Shown: one piece after another, positions 35,927-44,533 of the stretch | Position numbering within the stretch: the first letter of the stretch is position 1 | Layout: each line of letters opens with the position of its first letter | Assembly: GCA_016208305.1 (NCBI GenBank) | Contig: JACQYI010000078.1 | Location: 1-64,000 of the forward strand | Length of the DNA stretch: 64,000 nucleotides | Source of the DNA: Oscillatoriophycideae cyanobacterium NC_groundwater_1537_Pr4_S-0.65um_50_18 | GTDB taxonomy: Bacteria > Cyanobacteriota > Cyanobacteriia > Elainellales > Elainellaceae | Direction of reading: 5' to 3' | The notes under the pieces: generated by a model | Told to the model about the DNA's origin: nothing | Databases searched by the model: none | The model's input: the letters and a program-made list of their open reading frames with translations, nothing else | Made by a program: the position numbers and the translations under genes

Positions 35927-36499
35927 ATGAGTGAAAATGCGAAGAACCAGCTTCTAGAGTTACTCAAAAATCTTGGCTGTATTGAAGATTGCGCTGAGTT
36001 TCAGACTACTTTGGCATCTACAGCTCTTTCTCCTCTTCACCAGTCCACTGTAATCGTAAGATTTCCAGATGGTCGTACAGTTGAAGGAACAGGTCAAGGG
36101 AGGCGTAAGTCTGAGGCTGATATTGCAGCCGCACAAGTTGCCCTTGATAAAGTGCGTAACGACCATCCAGATCTCGTAATTCCCTGGAATGCGTTGAATG
36201 TGGAAGCACAAGCAGGGGATGCACTCATAAAGCTAGGGGTATATCTTTCAGCAGCTTTAAAGAGTGCAGATGATAAATCAAAATACTTACAAAGTTTAGA
36301 ATCTGATTTTTACCTGGCAAAAGTATTTGATCAGTGGAAAGCTCAAGGCGATCCAGACTTAGCTGTATGGGGTACTCACTTAGGCGAGAAGCGAAAAGCT
36401 ACGTTAGTTGAAGCATTGTTATGGCGGCGTTTTGGGAGCCAAGTTATCACTGATCAAGCGCCTATGAAACTTCAATTTCTATTGAAAACTTTGCAATAA
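35927..36499 (+). CDS. dsRBD protein with RNase III-like C-terminal half
   Basis: A 190-residue protein. Residues about 5-85 form a double-stranded-RNA-binding domain: NQLLELLKNLGC, then VIVRFPDGRTVEGTGQGRRKSEADIAAAQVALDKV. Residues about 98-185 resemble an RNase III domain: GDALIKLGVYLSAAL (compare GDAVL), LESDFYLAKVFDQW and GEKRKATLVEALLWRRFG (compare the DALEALIGA helix). The order is reversed from standard RNase III, where the dsRBD is C-terminal. Only one acid of GDA and the glutamate in VEALL seem kept, so cleavage is doubtful. The function is unknown. It is flanked by gene-poor AT-rich DNA. Confidence 0.68.
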   Translation: MSENAKNQLLELLKNLGCIEDCAEFQTTLASTALSPLHQSTVIVRFPDGRTVEGTGQGRRKSEADIAAAQVALDKVRNDHPDLVIPWNALNVEAQAGDALIKLGVYLSAALKSADDKSKYLQSLESDFYLAKVFDQWKAQGDPDLAVWGTHLGEKRKATLVEALLWRRFGSQVITDQAPMKLQFLLKTLQ

Positions 36500-36707
36500 A
36501 GTCTCATGAATTGAGTTTTGTAGATTGAGTTGCAGGCTAAGATGTTTCTGCTAGATACGGTCATTCTGATCTGAGTGAAACCTAAGCGCTTGGTAAATGA
36601 GCATCTGGTAAATCCGCCCAGGAGGCATTACCTCAGCCTCACTTCAGAAGATAAGATTTAGGGGACAGAGCAAACTTGCTTATTAAATCTCAGAGTCCGA
36701 GCTAAAG

Positions 36708-37415
36708 ATGGACATCCTGATCGTTGAAGACGAACCCGAAATTACCCAGCTCATCCAGATCTATCTGGAAAAGGAGGGGTTTAACTGCCGTACTTGCCGA
36801 GACGGGCTAACGGCAATGCAAATGTTTCAAGATTATCAACCTGACCTGATTATTCTGGATTTAATGATTCCAGGTATGGATGGTTTAGAAGTCTGTACTC
36901 GCATTCGGCAAAAGCCAGGCAGCAAAGATCCCTACATTTTGATGCTGACGGCAAAAGGTGAAGAGATCGATCGCATCATTGGTCTCTCTACGGGCGCAGA
37001 TGACTACATGGTCAAGCCTTTTAGCCCTAGAGAGCTGGTTGCGCGTGTGCGAGCCTTGCTCAGGCGAACGCTGCGTCAGGGTGGGCAAACACGCGCTTTT
37101 CAAACACCCCACTTCTCTGCCGATGTCGATCAACGCGTTGCGACGCGTCAAATAGAAGGTGGTGAATCAGAGCCGTTAGAGCTGACCACTTTGGAGTTTG
37201 ACTTGCTCACTACCTTCATGAGCTACCCAGGGCGAGTGTGGAACCGAACTCAGCTGATTGAAAGGCTTTGGGGTAGCGACTTTTTTGGTGATGAGCGCGT
37301 GGTAGATACTCATGTAGCGCGTCTCCGTAAAAAAATTGAGCCTGATCCAGCCAATCCAACTTTTCTCAAAACAGTGATTGGCGTAGGTTACAAGTTCGAG
37401 GATGTCTCTAGCTAA
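36708..37415 (+). CDS. OmpR/PhoB-family response regulator, orphan
   Basis: A 235-residue two-domain regulator. The receiver (1-120) has the acidic pocket EDE near residue 7, phospho-acceptor in LIILDLMIPGMDG near residue 51, and the switch lysine in YMVKPFSPREL. The winged-helix DNA-binding domain (about 130-232) shows TTLEFDLLTTFMSYPGRVWNRTQLIERLWG and VVDTHVARLRKKIEPDP, with VIGVGYKFE at the end. No histidine kinase gene is adjacent, so its partner is encoded elsewhere. It has about 200 bases of upstream region and a strong terminator that it shares with the convergent cyAbrB gene. Confidence 0.94.
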   Translation: MDILIVEDEPEITQLIQIYLEKEGFNCRTCRDGLTAMQMFQDYQPDLIILDLMIPGMDGLEVCTRIRQKPGSKDPYILMLTAKGEEIDRIIGLSTGADDYMVKPFSPRELVARVRALLRRTLRQGGQTRAFQTPHFSADVDQRVATRQIEGGESEPLELTTLEFDLLTTFMSYPGRVWNRTQLIERLWGSDFFGDERVVDTHVARLRKKIEPDPANPTFLKTVIGVGYKFEDVSS

Positions 37416-37553
37416 AGAGAAGTCTGGTTATAGGTCGTTGAGGACAACTTTTGAGGAACGTTTAAGCAGGGGCGCAAGGTGTGGCCTAAAGATGGCTTTG
37501 TCTTTCCTCTCTTGACAGGCGTTAAACCATTCTCTGCAATGATTTTTTGACAA

Positions 37554-37596
37554 AAAAGGGGGAGGACTTTTCGATGAGAAACGTCCTCCCCCTTTT
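37554..37596. terminator. Bidirectional terminator between response regulator and cyAbrB
   Basis: Arms 37554-37567 and 37583-37596 (aaaagggggaggac with its complement) pair perfectly over 14 bp, and the stem continues with one mismatch into the loop. T tracts on both sides allow it to serve both convergent genes. Confidence 0.85.
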
Positions 37597-37679
37597 CATA
37601 CTTTCTTCCGAAAGTCCAATGCCTTGATCAGGAATTCAAAGCTAATGATTTAGACTCACTCTCAAGGCTTTGGCCAGCC

Positions 37680-38072
37680 TCATTCCTCAAATATCTCCTC
37701 TGAGTCAATTTGCTTCAGTCGAATATGTTTCCGCCCTAAAGAAATTTCAAATTCGTCCCCTGGCTTCAAATCCATCTGCTTTGTATAAGCAGCTCCAATC
37801 AGCAAATTACCATTGGCTTGAACCGTGATGCGATAGCTGGCACTTCGCCCTCCACGCCCGTTACTGGCCTGCTTACCATCCAGCTCAATTTCCTTCGCTT
37901 CTAGAAGTGCATTATAGAACTTCATCATATTGACGCGCTCTACACCATTCTTTGTAATCGTGTAGTAGCCGCATTGCTTAGCCTTCTCTTCTTTGCTGAG
38001 GTTCTCTAGTTCCTTAACTTTTGCAAGGAGCGCTTCACCTAACAGCGGCTCAGTTCTTTTCTTCTTACTCAT
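37680..38072 (-). CDS. AbrB-like transcriptional regulator, cyAbrB type
   Basis: A 130-residue protein of the cyanobacterial cyAbrB family, whose AbrB-like DNA-binding fold is C-terminal rather than N-terminal. Diagnostic stretches are GEALLAKVKELENLSKEEKAKQCGYYTITKNG near residues 12-43, VNMMKFYNALLEA, and the DNA-binding part GRSASYRITVQANGNLLIGAAYTKQMDLKPGDEFEISLGRKHI near 73-115. Members regulate carbon and nitrogen metabolism genes in Synechocystis. The GGRSASY wording is closest to the cyAbrB2 type as I recall it. It converges with the response regulator, with the shared terminator between them. Confidence 0.93.
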   Translation of the reverse strand: MSKKKRTEPLLGEALLAKVKELENLSKEEKAKQCGYYTITKNGVERVNMMKFYNALLEAKEIELDGKQASNGRGGRSASYRITVQANGNLLIGAAYTKQMDLKPGDEFEISLGRKHIRLKQIDSEEIFEE

Positions 38073-38718
38073 TAGCCTGAATCTATATCAAATGATGAAA
38101 AGTTTTACATTGTTCTGTCAGTTAAGACCCAATGATAGCGCTTTATCTATTTGCTCTACCCTAGCCCTCAACGACTATATTACCCTGCTCTTGATTTTTT
38201 TATTTAAATTAGGTTGAAGATTACTCGTTTTAATCTAATTTCTATTAGTTACGATGATACAGGCAGGTCTTACCAAGAATTTTGATATAACCTATTGCGA
38301 TCGCTCTTCTCATTTTGTTTACCCTTCTCATTTTGTTTACAGTGCTATTTCTGTAATGTCAGGAGGAACTTATAAAATTTACGTCTGGGGGCTTGCAGTT
38401 GAGCAATTCAGTCCAACAAGAAATTAAGTGGGTTGAATAAAGTTTTGTGGCAGCTCTAGAGAGTGACAGCCCTAGAAAGATGACAAAACTGAGTAAAATT
38501 ACAGAACGGTCTTCAATAATTTTTAGAATAGGTTCGACTGAAATAGGCTTTAGTGGAAAATTCTTTCCTATGTCTGTAAGATTTCGCCTGTGAGGTTACT
38601 CAATTAGGTCACGTAAGTCGCTTGATTGAATACGGAACTTCGTTGAATCGTAAAACATATTGAGCAGGTAAGCCGATAAACTCGATGAATAGATAAAGAA
38701 AACTGCTGATTCAGCCCA
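38073..38718. other. Divergent region between cyAbrB and the Rrf2 gene
   Basis: These 646 bases contain no supportable gene. A 74-codon frame on the plus strand (37993-38217) mostly shadows cyAbrB and its leader. The region is AT-rich and should carry long regulatory leaders for both genes. The direct repeat 'cttctcattttgtttac' occurs twice at about 38307-38340. Confidence 0.45.
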
Positions 38719-39162
38719 ATGAAACTAACGACTCGTGGACATTACAGCGTCAAAGCATTACTTGATTTGGCTTTACAACCCCGATGTCAGCCCATTTCAG
38801 TCAGAGCGATCGCCCAACGTCAAGATATTCCAGCTCCCTATTTAGAAAAACTGCTGATCGAGTTGCGCAAGGCAGGTTTGATAGAATCCGTTCGGGGTGC
38901 GCATGGGGGCTACCGACTGGCTCGATCGCCCGCCAGCATTTCGTTGGGGCAAATTTTAGAAGCCGTAGGCGAAGCAGTTGAGCCTTTGCCTCGTTACGCG
39001 CCCGAAGCTGAGCAAGCAGAAGATTGGGTCACGTTAACCCTATGGCATCAGCTGCATCAGAAGCTCAAGGAAGCCCTCTACAACATTATGTTAGAAGACC
39101 TCTATTACGATGCTCGAAGCTGGCAAGCCACTCAGGGAGCATCGACAAGCTTCGTTGTTTAA
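38719..39162 (+). CDS. Rrf2 family transcriptional regulator
   Basis: A 147-residue winged-helix regulator. It opens MKLTTRGHYSVKALLDLAL, with the recognition region ISVRAIAQRQDIPAPYLEKLLIELRKAGLIESVRGAHGGYRLAR near residues 26-69. The three cysteines that bind a [2Fe-2S] cluster in IscR are absent from the region around residues 85-115, so it is not a classical cluster sensor by that site. The C-terminal helix LWHQLHQKLKEALYNIMLEDLYYDA mediates dimerisation in the family. Its targets are unknown; it may regulate itself. Confidence 0.92.
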   Translation: MKLTTRGHYSVKALLDLALQPRCQPISVRAIAQRQDIPAPYLEKLLIELRKAGLIESVRGAHGGYRLARSPASISLGQILEAVGEAVEPLPRYAPEAEQAEDWVTLTLWHQLHQKLKEALYNIMLEDLYYDARSWQATQGASTSFVV

Positions 39163-39536
39163 CTTCGTCGTGGGGAGTCATGACAAAAGGGGGATCATGC
39201 CGACTGCCACAATTGCCCTGCGCTGGGAAGAGAAAAGGCCGCTTGAAGTTGAGCTTTGAAGTTGAGCTGTTAGAAAGTTGCGATCGCCCCCCTCTTGACA
39301 CTTCCCTATCCTTTTCGTCAAAATTGTATACTGATCGTTTATCCATATTGCTCGGATCAGGTTTGAGGTCTATCGGATTTTCCAGACCTCACTAGAAATG
39401 CTTGAGCCAAATTGATTTGAACTGTGAAATATGAGTTAGGTCAACCCAGCGTGGTTCAACCAAGCTGGCTGCCTACCAAATTGTCGGAGTTTAGAGTCGA
39501 TCGAGCTACCTGTACGGCACAACTTAAGGCAAGTTC
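39163..39536. other. Leader region of rplU
   Basis: These 374 bases between the Rrf2 gene and rplU contain no supportable gene. Ribosomal protein L21 operons often have structured leaders, but I cannot define one here; a 'cgtggttcaaccaagctgg' stretch at 39449-39467 can form a short hairpin (ggttcaacc-type). Confidence 0.35.
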
Positions 39537-39941
39537 ATGACATACGCAATTATTGAGACAGGTGGGAAGCAGCTTAGGGTCGAACCCGGTCGTTTTTACG
39601 ATGTAGAGCGGCTTGCAGTTGATGAAGAAGCATCTGTAACTATAGACAAGGTTTTTTTCATCGACAATGACGGAGAAGCCTCGGTAGGTCAACCTTTTGT
39701 CGAAGGTGCAACTGTTGAGGGAACGGTCTTGCGGCATTTGCGCGGCCGCAAAATTATTGTCTACAAGATGCGCCCCAAGAAGAAGACGCGCAAGAAGCAA
39801 GGGCACAGGCAGGAACTGACTCGCTTGATGATCAACTCTATTTCTGTCGGTGGTAAGGTCGTAGCAAGCGAGTCAGCCGCTTCTACACCCTCCCCCACTC
39901 CAGCAGCAGAGCTTTTTCCTGAGGAAGAATCCGCAGAATAG
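39537..39941 (+). CDS. rplU: 50S ribosomal protein L21
   Basis: A 134-residue L21 protein that binds 23S rRNA in the large subunit. It begins [26 protein letters not shown], with the conserved [30 protein letters not shown] near residues 75-104. An acidic/proline extension (about 112-134, [19 protein letters not shown]) follows the core, as is common in cyanobacteria. It precedes rpmA by about 60 bases in the standard rplU-rpmA operon. Confidence 0.97.
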   Translation: MTYAIIETGGKQLRVEPGRFYDVERLAVDEEASVTIDKVFFIDNDGEASVGQPFVEGATVEGTVLRHLRGRKIIVYKMRPKKKTRKKQGHRQELTRLMINSISVGGKVVASESAASTPSPTPAAELFPEEESAE

Positions 39942-40004
39942 ACAGTTCAAGCTTCAATCCAGCTTAAAACTTGAAGACATCGTTAGTAAGAGGCAGGAAT
40001 TCAC

Positions 40005-40289
40005 ATGGCTCATAAAAAGGGAACAGGCAGTACTCGCAACGGACGGGACTCTAATGCTCAGCGTCTCGGCGTTAAGCGTTACGGGGGTCAGGTTGTCAAA
40101 GCAGGCAATATTTTGGTGCGGCAACGGGGTACCAAAATCCATCCTGGTTCAAATGTGGGGCGCGGTAGCGACGATACCCTGTTTGCGCTAGTGGATGGAG
40201 TCGTAACCTTTGAGCGTAAAGGTAAGAGCCGTAAGAAGGTCAGCGTTTATGCTGTGGCAGCGACTGAAGCTGTGGCTGAATTAGCTTAG
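40005..40289 (+). CDS. rpmA: 50S ribosomal protein L27
   Basis: A 94-residue L27 protein, whose N-terminal tail reaches the peptidyl-transferase centre. The sequence [36 protein letters not shown] is the standard beginning, with no removable N-terminal extension of the Firmicutes type. [24 protein letters not shown] is also canonical. It is the second gene of the L21-L27 operon and is followed by an intrinsic terminator. Confidence 0.98.
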   Translation: MAHKKGTGSTRNGRDSNAQRLGVKRYGGQVVKAGNILVRQRGTKIHPGSNVGRGSDDTLFALVDGVVTFERKGKSRKKVSVYAVAATEAVAELA

Positions 40290-40318
40290 CTTGGCTGCAA
40301 AGTTATAAAAACTTGGCA

Positions 40319-40350
40319 AGCGGAGTTTGTTTGCGCAAGCTCCGCTTTTT
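40319..40350 (+). terminator. Intrinsic terminator of rplU-rpmA
   Basis: An 11-bp stem with one G-T pair (40319-40329 with 40336-40346) is followed by five T (40346-40350), 30 bases after the rpmA stop. Confidence 0.85.
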
Positions 40351-40415
40351 AGTGGTTTGATTTTAAGAATGAGTGGCTTGGTTTTAAGGATATGAGTTCA
40401 GGCCGATTGCTTCAG

Positions 40416-41453
40416 TCAATCGTTTGGCACCAACTTAAGAAACGTATCTAAATCATCGAACGAACCGGCATAGGTCAATGTTGGAATGTCATACCCTTTA
40501 AGGCTAACGGTATGTTGCTTAAATAAATCAGGACTAATCCCTGATTCTGCCAAATATTGATAGGTTGTTTCGCCCAAAGCAATGTCTGCACCAATTTGCT
40601 TTGTCGAAGATTCCAGTCGAAATGCAGCATTAACCGTGTCGCCCAAAGCGGTGTAATCTGGGCGATCGCCCGTGCCTGTGTTTCCTACCATGGCATAGCC
40701 TGTGTTTAAGCCAGCACCAATGCGCAGAGGAAAAGGCAGCGGATAGCGCTCATGCAGTTGACTAGTCATTTTGTGCATGGCGCTTAGTGCGCGAGTAATA
40801 CGCACCATTTCCTCAGGGCTAATGCCCTGTGCTCCATGTATCCAGACTGCCATCACAGCATCGCCGATATACTTATCGACCCAGCTTCCATATTCACGGA
40901 TGATATCGCCTGCACAGCGAAACCAGGTGCCGATCACCTCAGACAGAATTTTCTCATCGAGTTGACGAGTCATCCCTGTAAAGTTGCGAATATCAACGAC
41001 TAGCACTGAGATCAGACGACGCACATGGAGGGTGGCTGTAGCTGTGAACTCTTGCGAGTCTAACCCAACCCCTGGCTGGTTCAAGTATTCAGTGTCAGGT
41101 GTATAAAACTCAAGTTCAGTTTGCCCAAAAGTGAGGCGATCGCCATTTTGCAGCGTCACAGGGACACTGACCCTTCTGCCGTTGACAAAAGAACCATTTC
41201 GACTGCCCAGGTCAATCAGATAAAACTCGCCTGTCTCCATGCGTTGCAGCATGGCATGGTTACGGGAAATCCAACGATCGGGCAGAACAAAGTTGTTATC
41301 ATCTCCCCGTCCGGCAGTCCAACAGCTGCTGCCCACTAGAGAGAGATAACGGCTCCCCGATTCAGTTCGCAGGATTAAATGGGGAACGGGTTGTGCAGTT
41401 GCCACACGCTGAGAAACCATTCGTGTTTCCGGATTGGTATTATCCTGACTCAT
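40416..41453 (-). CDS. FHA-domain adenylate/guanylate cyclase
   Basis: A 345-residue protein. An N-terminal FHA domain (about 35-115) shows AGRGDDNNFVLPDRWISRNHAMLQR and LIDLGSRNGSFVNGRRV, which binds phosphothreonine peptides. A class III cyclase domain (about 150-330) has the first metal aspartate in VLVVDIRNFTGMTRQL, the second in DKYIGDAVMAVW, and YTALGDTVNAAFRLES. The residues separating ATP from GTP use cannot be judged safely here. A phosphoprotein could recruit or control cyclic-nucleotide synthesis. It converges with rpmA and lies downstream of the DUF3120 gene on the same strand. Confidence 0.92.
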   Translation of the reverse strand: MSQDNTNPETRMVSQRVATAQPVPHLILRTESGSRYLSLVGSSCWTAGRGDDNNFVLPDRWISRNHAMLQRMETGEFYLIDLGSRNGSFVNGRRVSVPVTLQNGDRLTFGQTELEFYTPDTEYLNQPGVGLDSQEFTATATLHVRRLISVLVVDIRNFTGMTRQLDEKILSEVIGTWFRCAGDIIREYGSWVDKYIGDAVMAVWIHGAQGISPEEMVRITRALSAMHKMTSQLHERYPLPFPLRIGAGLNTGYAMVGNTGTGDRPDYTALGDTVNAAFRLESSTKQIGADIALGETTYQYLAESGISPDLFKQHTVSLKGYDIPTLTYAGSFDDLDTFLKLVPND

Positions 41454-41761
41454 TCAACGCAAAAAGCGATCGCTTCTGGCTATTGCATTATAGGAAGACT
41501 TCATCTGAAATGGACTCCGGATTAATCACTAACTTCTTCATCCAAAATAACATTGCTCAGTAAAATGCCATGCAAATATGTAACGCAATGTGCAGTTCTA
41601 GATCAAGCTATTGTTTTGTGAAGCAGGTTCGGACATACTATACCTGCCTCTAGCCGCTTGGCTAAAGGATTTGGACGATCGGAATTTTATGATGCATTTG
41701 ATGAAGAGAGACTTGAGCCATCCTTCTACAAGATTAAGGTTGTCTCAACTATATCCTGACT
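41454..41761. other. Upstream region of the cyclase gene
   Basis: These 308 bases hold the cyclase promoter. A 65-codon plus-strand frame (41611-41808) has no recognised domain and is not called. Confidence 0.4.
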
Positions 41762-42484
41762 CTAGGCATGAGTCGCTACTACCCAGAAGAGACCATCTAC
41801 TAAAATAGTGCTGAATACTGCACCACTAAAGCCCCACCAGTGAAGCTGATGCAACCGCAAAGGTAAACTGCTGGCTACTATCAGCACTAAAGCGAGGGCG
41901 ATCGCACAGCCGCCCCCCCAAGGAGTCTGAATTTGCATGACCGCACTTTGAAAAATAGGCTGGACTAGATCTGGCTCTACTTGCATCAACTGCCGCCACT
42001 GCGGGATGAGATTGACCAAGTAAAAATAGATATCTGTCACTGATGTGCCGAATAGCGAACCGAGATAAAACCAGTTGCCTATCTTATCTCGACCCATCAT
42101 GAGGCTAAGCCAAGCAAAAGGCAGGCCGATCGATTCGATCGGTAGGTGCAACAGAGGCTCCCAACGCAGCCAACCCCAGTAAACTGATCCAGCTAGCCAG
42201 GTCCAGGTAAACCCCAGCATCAAATCTCCCCATAGAGCTGTGGCGTTGCGGTTACGCAAATACAGACTCAACCCAAACCATCCTCCTGTCATCACCAAAC
42301 TTAGCCATGGGAAAGCCCGCACCAGAGGAGCCTGAAGGAATACAGGAACAGATACCAAAAAAGCGGCTGCGGCAAACAGCAAGCGAGACAGACGAATGCG
42401 ATCGCCGACCTCGTCTGTCTGAACAGGGAGGGCATCTAAAGCGTTTGAATAGAGATTTTCAGAAAAGGGGGTGAAGGAGGACAA
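41762..42484 (-). CDS. DUF3120 membrane protein
   Basis: A 240-residue cyanobacterial membrane protein with about seven hydrophobic segments (LLFAAAAFLVSVPVFL, LSLVMTGGWFGLSLYL, LMLGFTWTWLAGSVYWGWL and others). The WTWLAGSVYWGWLRWEPLLHLPIESIGLPFA stretch is typical of DUF3120. No function is established; the family is nearly restricted to oxygenic phototrophs. It is upstream of the FHA-cyclase on the same strand but about 300 bases away. Confidence 0.85.
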   Translation of the reverse strand: MSSFTPFSENLYSNALDALPVQTDEVGDRIRLSRLLFAAAAFLVSVPVFLQAPLVRAFPWLSLVMTGGWFGLSLYLRNRNATALWGDLMLGFTWTWLAGSVYWGWLRWEPLLHLPIESIGLPFAWLSLMMGRDKIGNWFYLGSLFGTSVTDIYFYLVNLIPQWRQLMQVEPDLVQPIFQSAVMQIQTPWGGGCAIALALVLIVASSLPLRLHQLHWWGFSGAVFSTILVDGLFWVVATHA

Positions 42485-42731
42485 GATTTTCTAATCAGTC
42501 AGTTCAACTTTCTTAACATAGCATGAATACATCCCCCTGGGGGGCATATTTATTCTCGCATTTTATCGAGCTAATGATCTACTGCTTAATAATTTCAAGC
42601 CTAAGATAAAATTTTTTTGAAGAAGATGTCCCAAGCTAGGCTTGGAACGGAATAAGCTCCTAAGCTGTACCTGGCATAGCGGTTTTAAAATCGTTTGAGG
42701 AAAGCCCCCCGGAACGAATGCGATATTGCAG

Positions 42732-42786
42732 CCTAGGTTATTTATTTTTAAAGAGGGCATCCCCTCTGACAAAAACAAATAATAGG
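42732..42786. promoter_or_regulatory. Long imperfect hairpin upstream of uppP
   Basis: An agaggg/ccctct core (loop catc, about 42752-42767) is extended by complementary AT-rich arms (ttatttattttt against aaaaacaaataa) and by ccta/tagg at the ends. It lies about 53 bases before the uppP start with no T tract after it, so it may be a leader structure rather than a terminator. The rest of 42485-42839 has no supportable gene. Confidence 0.45.
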
Positions 42787-42839
42787 TTGGGAGCATTGCA
42801 GACGACGCCAATTACACTAATAAACTGCTAGGTAACACC

Positions 42840-43658
42840 GTGAATCTGATTCAAGAAGTCTTTCGAGCGATCGTTCTAGGTATTGTTCAAGGCATTACCG
42901 AATTTTTGCCCATCAGCAGTACTGCCCATCTGCTGGTATTCACCAAATTATTTGGCTGGTCAGATGTCGGACAAAAATACTTTGTGGATGCCATTCAGTT
43001 TGGTAGTGTCATCGCGGTAGTTTGGTACTTCTGGTCAGATATTCGGCAGACCCTGACTGGAGCGTGGTCAGCCTTTCAACAAAAAGACTGGCAGCGAGAA
43101 GAGTGGAAGCTGTTTGTTGGCATTATCGTAGGTACCCTGCCCGCTTTGGTGGTTGGGTTCATCCTCAAAGATGTTTTGCCAGAAAGTGTAGGAGTGATTG
43201 CCGTGATGTCTATCGTCATGTCACTTTTGCTTGCCCTCGCCGAAAAAATAGGCAGCCGCAAACGAGGGTTTGAATCGCTGCAAGTCATTGACGGCATTCT
43301 AGTTGGTTTTGGGCAAATGATTGCTCTACTCCCAGGCGCATCTCGTTCTGGCTCGACCCTGACCGCCGCTTTATTTTTAGGGCTAGAGCGTCAAACCGCC
43401 GCTCGGTTCTCTTTCTTGCTAGGCATTCCAACTTTGACGATCGCCACCCTCTATCAAGCGGGCAAAGCTTTTGGCAGTGCAGACAGCATTATTGCCTTGG
43501 TGGCAGGGATTATCTCAACCTTTATCTTTTCCTATTTGTCGATCGCGTGGCTGCTGCGCTACTTGCAACGGCGTAGCACTTGGGTGTTTGTTTGGTACCG
43601 CCTAGGGTTTGGGGCTTTGCTGCTGCTAGGCTTGGCGCTCAATTTGCTCAAAAATTAA
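42840..43658 (+). CDS. uppP: Undecaprenyl-diphosphatase (UppP/BacA)
   Basis: A 272-residue polytopic membrane enzyme that recycles undecaprenyl diphosphate to the monophosphate carrier used for peptidoglycan and surface polysaccharides. The two active-site motifs are intact: GIVQGITEFLPISSTAHL near residues 14-31 and LLPGASRSGSTLTAAL near residues 163-178. Eight membrane segments are visible and the length is standard. The start is the GTG at 42840. It stands alone on this strand; the neighbouring genes converge or diverge. Confidence 0.97.
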   Translation: MNLIQEVFRAIVLGIVQGITEFLPISSTAHLLVFTKLFGWSDVGQKYFVDAIQFGSVIAVVWYFWSDIRQTLTGAWSAFQQKDWQREEWKLFVGIIVGTLPALVVGFILKDVLPESVGVIAVMSIVMSLLLALAEKIGSRKRGFESLQVIDGILVGFGQMIALLPGASRSGSTLTAALFLGLERQTAARFSFLLGIPTLTIATLYQAGKAFGSADSIIALVAGIISTFIFSYLSIAWLLRYLQRRSTWVFVWYRLGFGALLLLGLALNLLKN

Positions 43659-43702
43659 TTTTTTCAAAGAGCTGCTTGACGCCTTCTGGCTTGGCGCTTC
43701 GT

Positions 43703-44116
43703 TTAGGTTTGCAGACGTTTGACTTCACTTTGTTGCAGCAACAGAGCATCCAAATTAGCCAGCACTCTAGCTGCTAGCTTAAGAGACATACGCGCCAGCA
43801 CTGGCAGTTGCGTCATAATATCGTCGGAGTCAGCGCGATTTCGGCTGATGCGCAGCCTCGCCAAATCGTTGGCAATCATTCGATGAAGCTCATTGCTGCT
43901 GCGATCGAAGTACTCGCGCACATAGCGATGCACATCACCATTTCTAGGTAAGTCTATGTCTTGGTGAACGCGGAGATAGTTTCTGGCGCGAATAAAAGCG
44001 GCATAGTAGGCACGGCTGATGGTTGAGCGGAGGCGCGCTTCTTCTCCTGCGATCGAATTGGCGATTCCGGTGAGTTCCTCTGCCAGATGCAGATATTCTT
44101 CCCAATTAAAGCTCAT
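43703..44116 (-). CDS. HEPN-domain protein (UPF0332-like)
   Basis: A 137-residue all-helical protein. SRAYYAAFIRARNYLRVHQ near residues 34-52 matches the S-YYA-F-A pattern of UPF0332-type HEPN proteins, and RNRADSDD near residue 96 stands where these have R-x-x-A-D-Y. HEPN domains are often ribonuclease toxins or nucleic-acid-binding partners of MNT nucleotidyltransferases. No nucleotidyltransferase is adjacent; instead a 126-residue unknown protein precedes it by 31 bases on the same strand. The canonical RxxxxH motif is not evident, so nuclease activity is uncertain. Confidence 0.7.
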   Translation of the reverse strand: MSFNWEEYLHLAEELTGIANSIAGEEARLRSTISRAYYAAFIRARNYLRVHQDIDLPRNGDVHRYVREYFDRSSNELHRMIANDLARLRISRNRADSDDIMTQLPVLARMSLKLAARVLANLDALLLQQSEVKRLQT

Positions 44117-44147
44117 AGGATTTAGAGATGATCTAGAGTCATCCGCG

Positions 44148-44528
44148 TCAAAGTTCCTGAAAATCTACATCAATCATCAGCCTGCCTGCAACGGTCTCTG
44201 AAGCTTTGAGCCACCAATCTCGATCTAGCTTCCAGAGAAGTTCTAGAGCATCGTCGGCATCCAGATGCGTCATGACATGAATCACCATTTCATCATCATC
44301 TGCGTTAGAGCCTTGAGGATGCACCAAAACTTCCAGGTACATCGCTGCATCGGGAAAACGTCGGCAAATATGGGTAGGGGCTTCTAGGAGTAGAGGAATA
44401 ATGAAGGCATGCTGCTGCAAAAATCGCCAAATTTCTGGCGATCGCCGAAAGTGGTAAATTTGCTCTAGCTGCTCAGCCTCTTCTAGAGAAATGTTGTACA
44501 CAGCCTGCGAAGGAGAAAGCTCAGCCAT
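44148..44528 (-). CDS. Unknown protein, possible HEPN partner
   Basis: A 126-residue protein that I do not recognise by family. It is acidic, with EEAEQLEQIYHFRRSPEIWRFLQQH near the N terminus and LEVLVHPQGSNADDDEMVIHVMTHLDADDALELLWKLDRDWW in the middle, a mixed alpha/beta pattern without membrane segments. It lies five bases after the tpiA stop and 31 bases before the HEPN gene, on the same strand. That order (small acidic protein before a HEPN protein) fits an antitoxin-toxin layout, but nothing in the sequence proves it. Confidence 0.68.
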   Translation of the reverse strand: MAELSPSQAVYNISLEEAEQLEQIYHFRRSPEIWRFLQQHAFIIPLLLEAPTHICRRFPDAAMYLEVLVHPQGSNADDDEMVIHVMTHLDADDALELLWKLDRDWWLKASETVAGRLMIDVDFQEL

Positions 44529-44533
44529 CCCAT

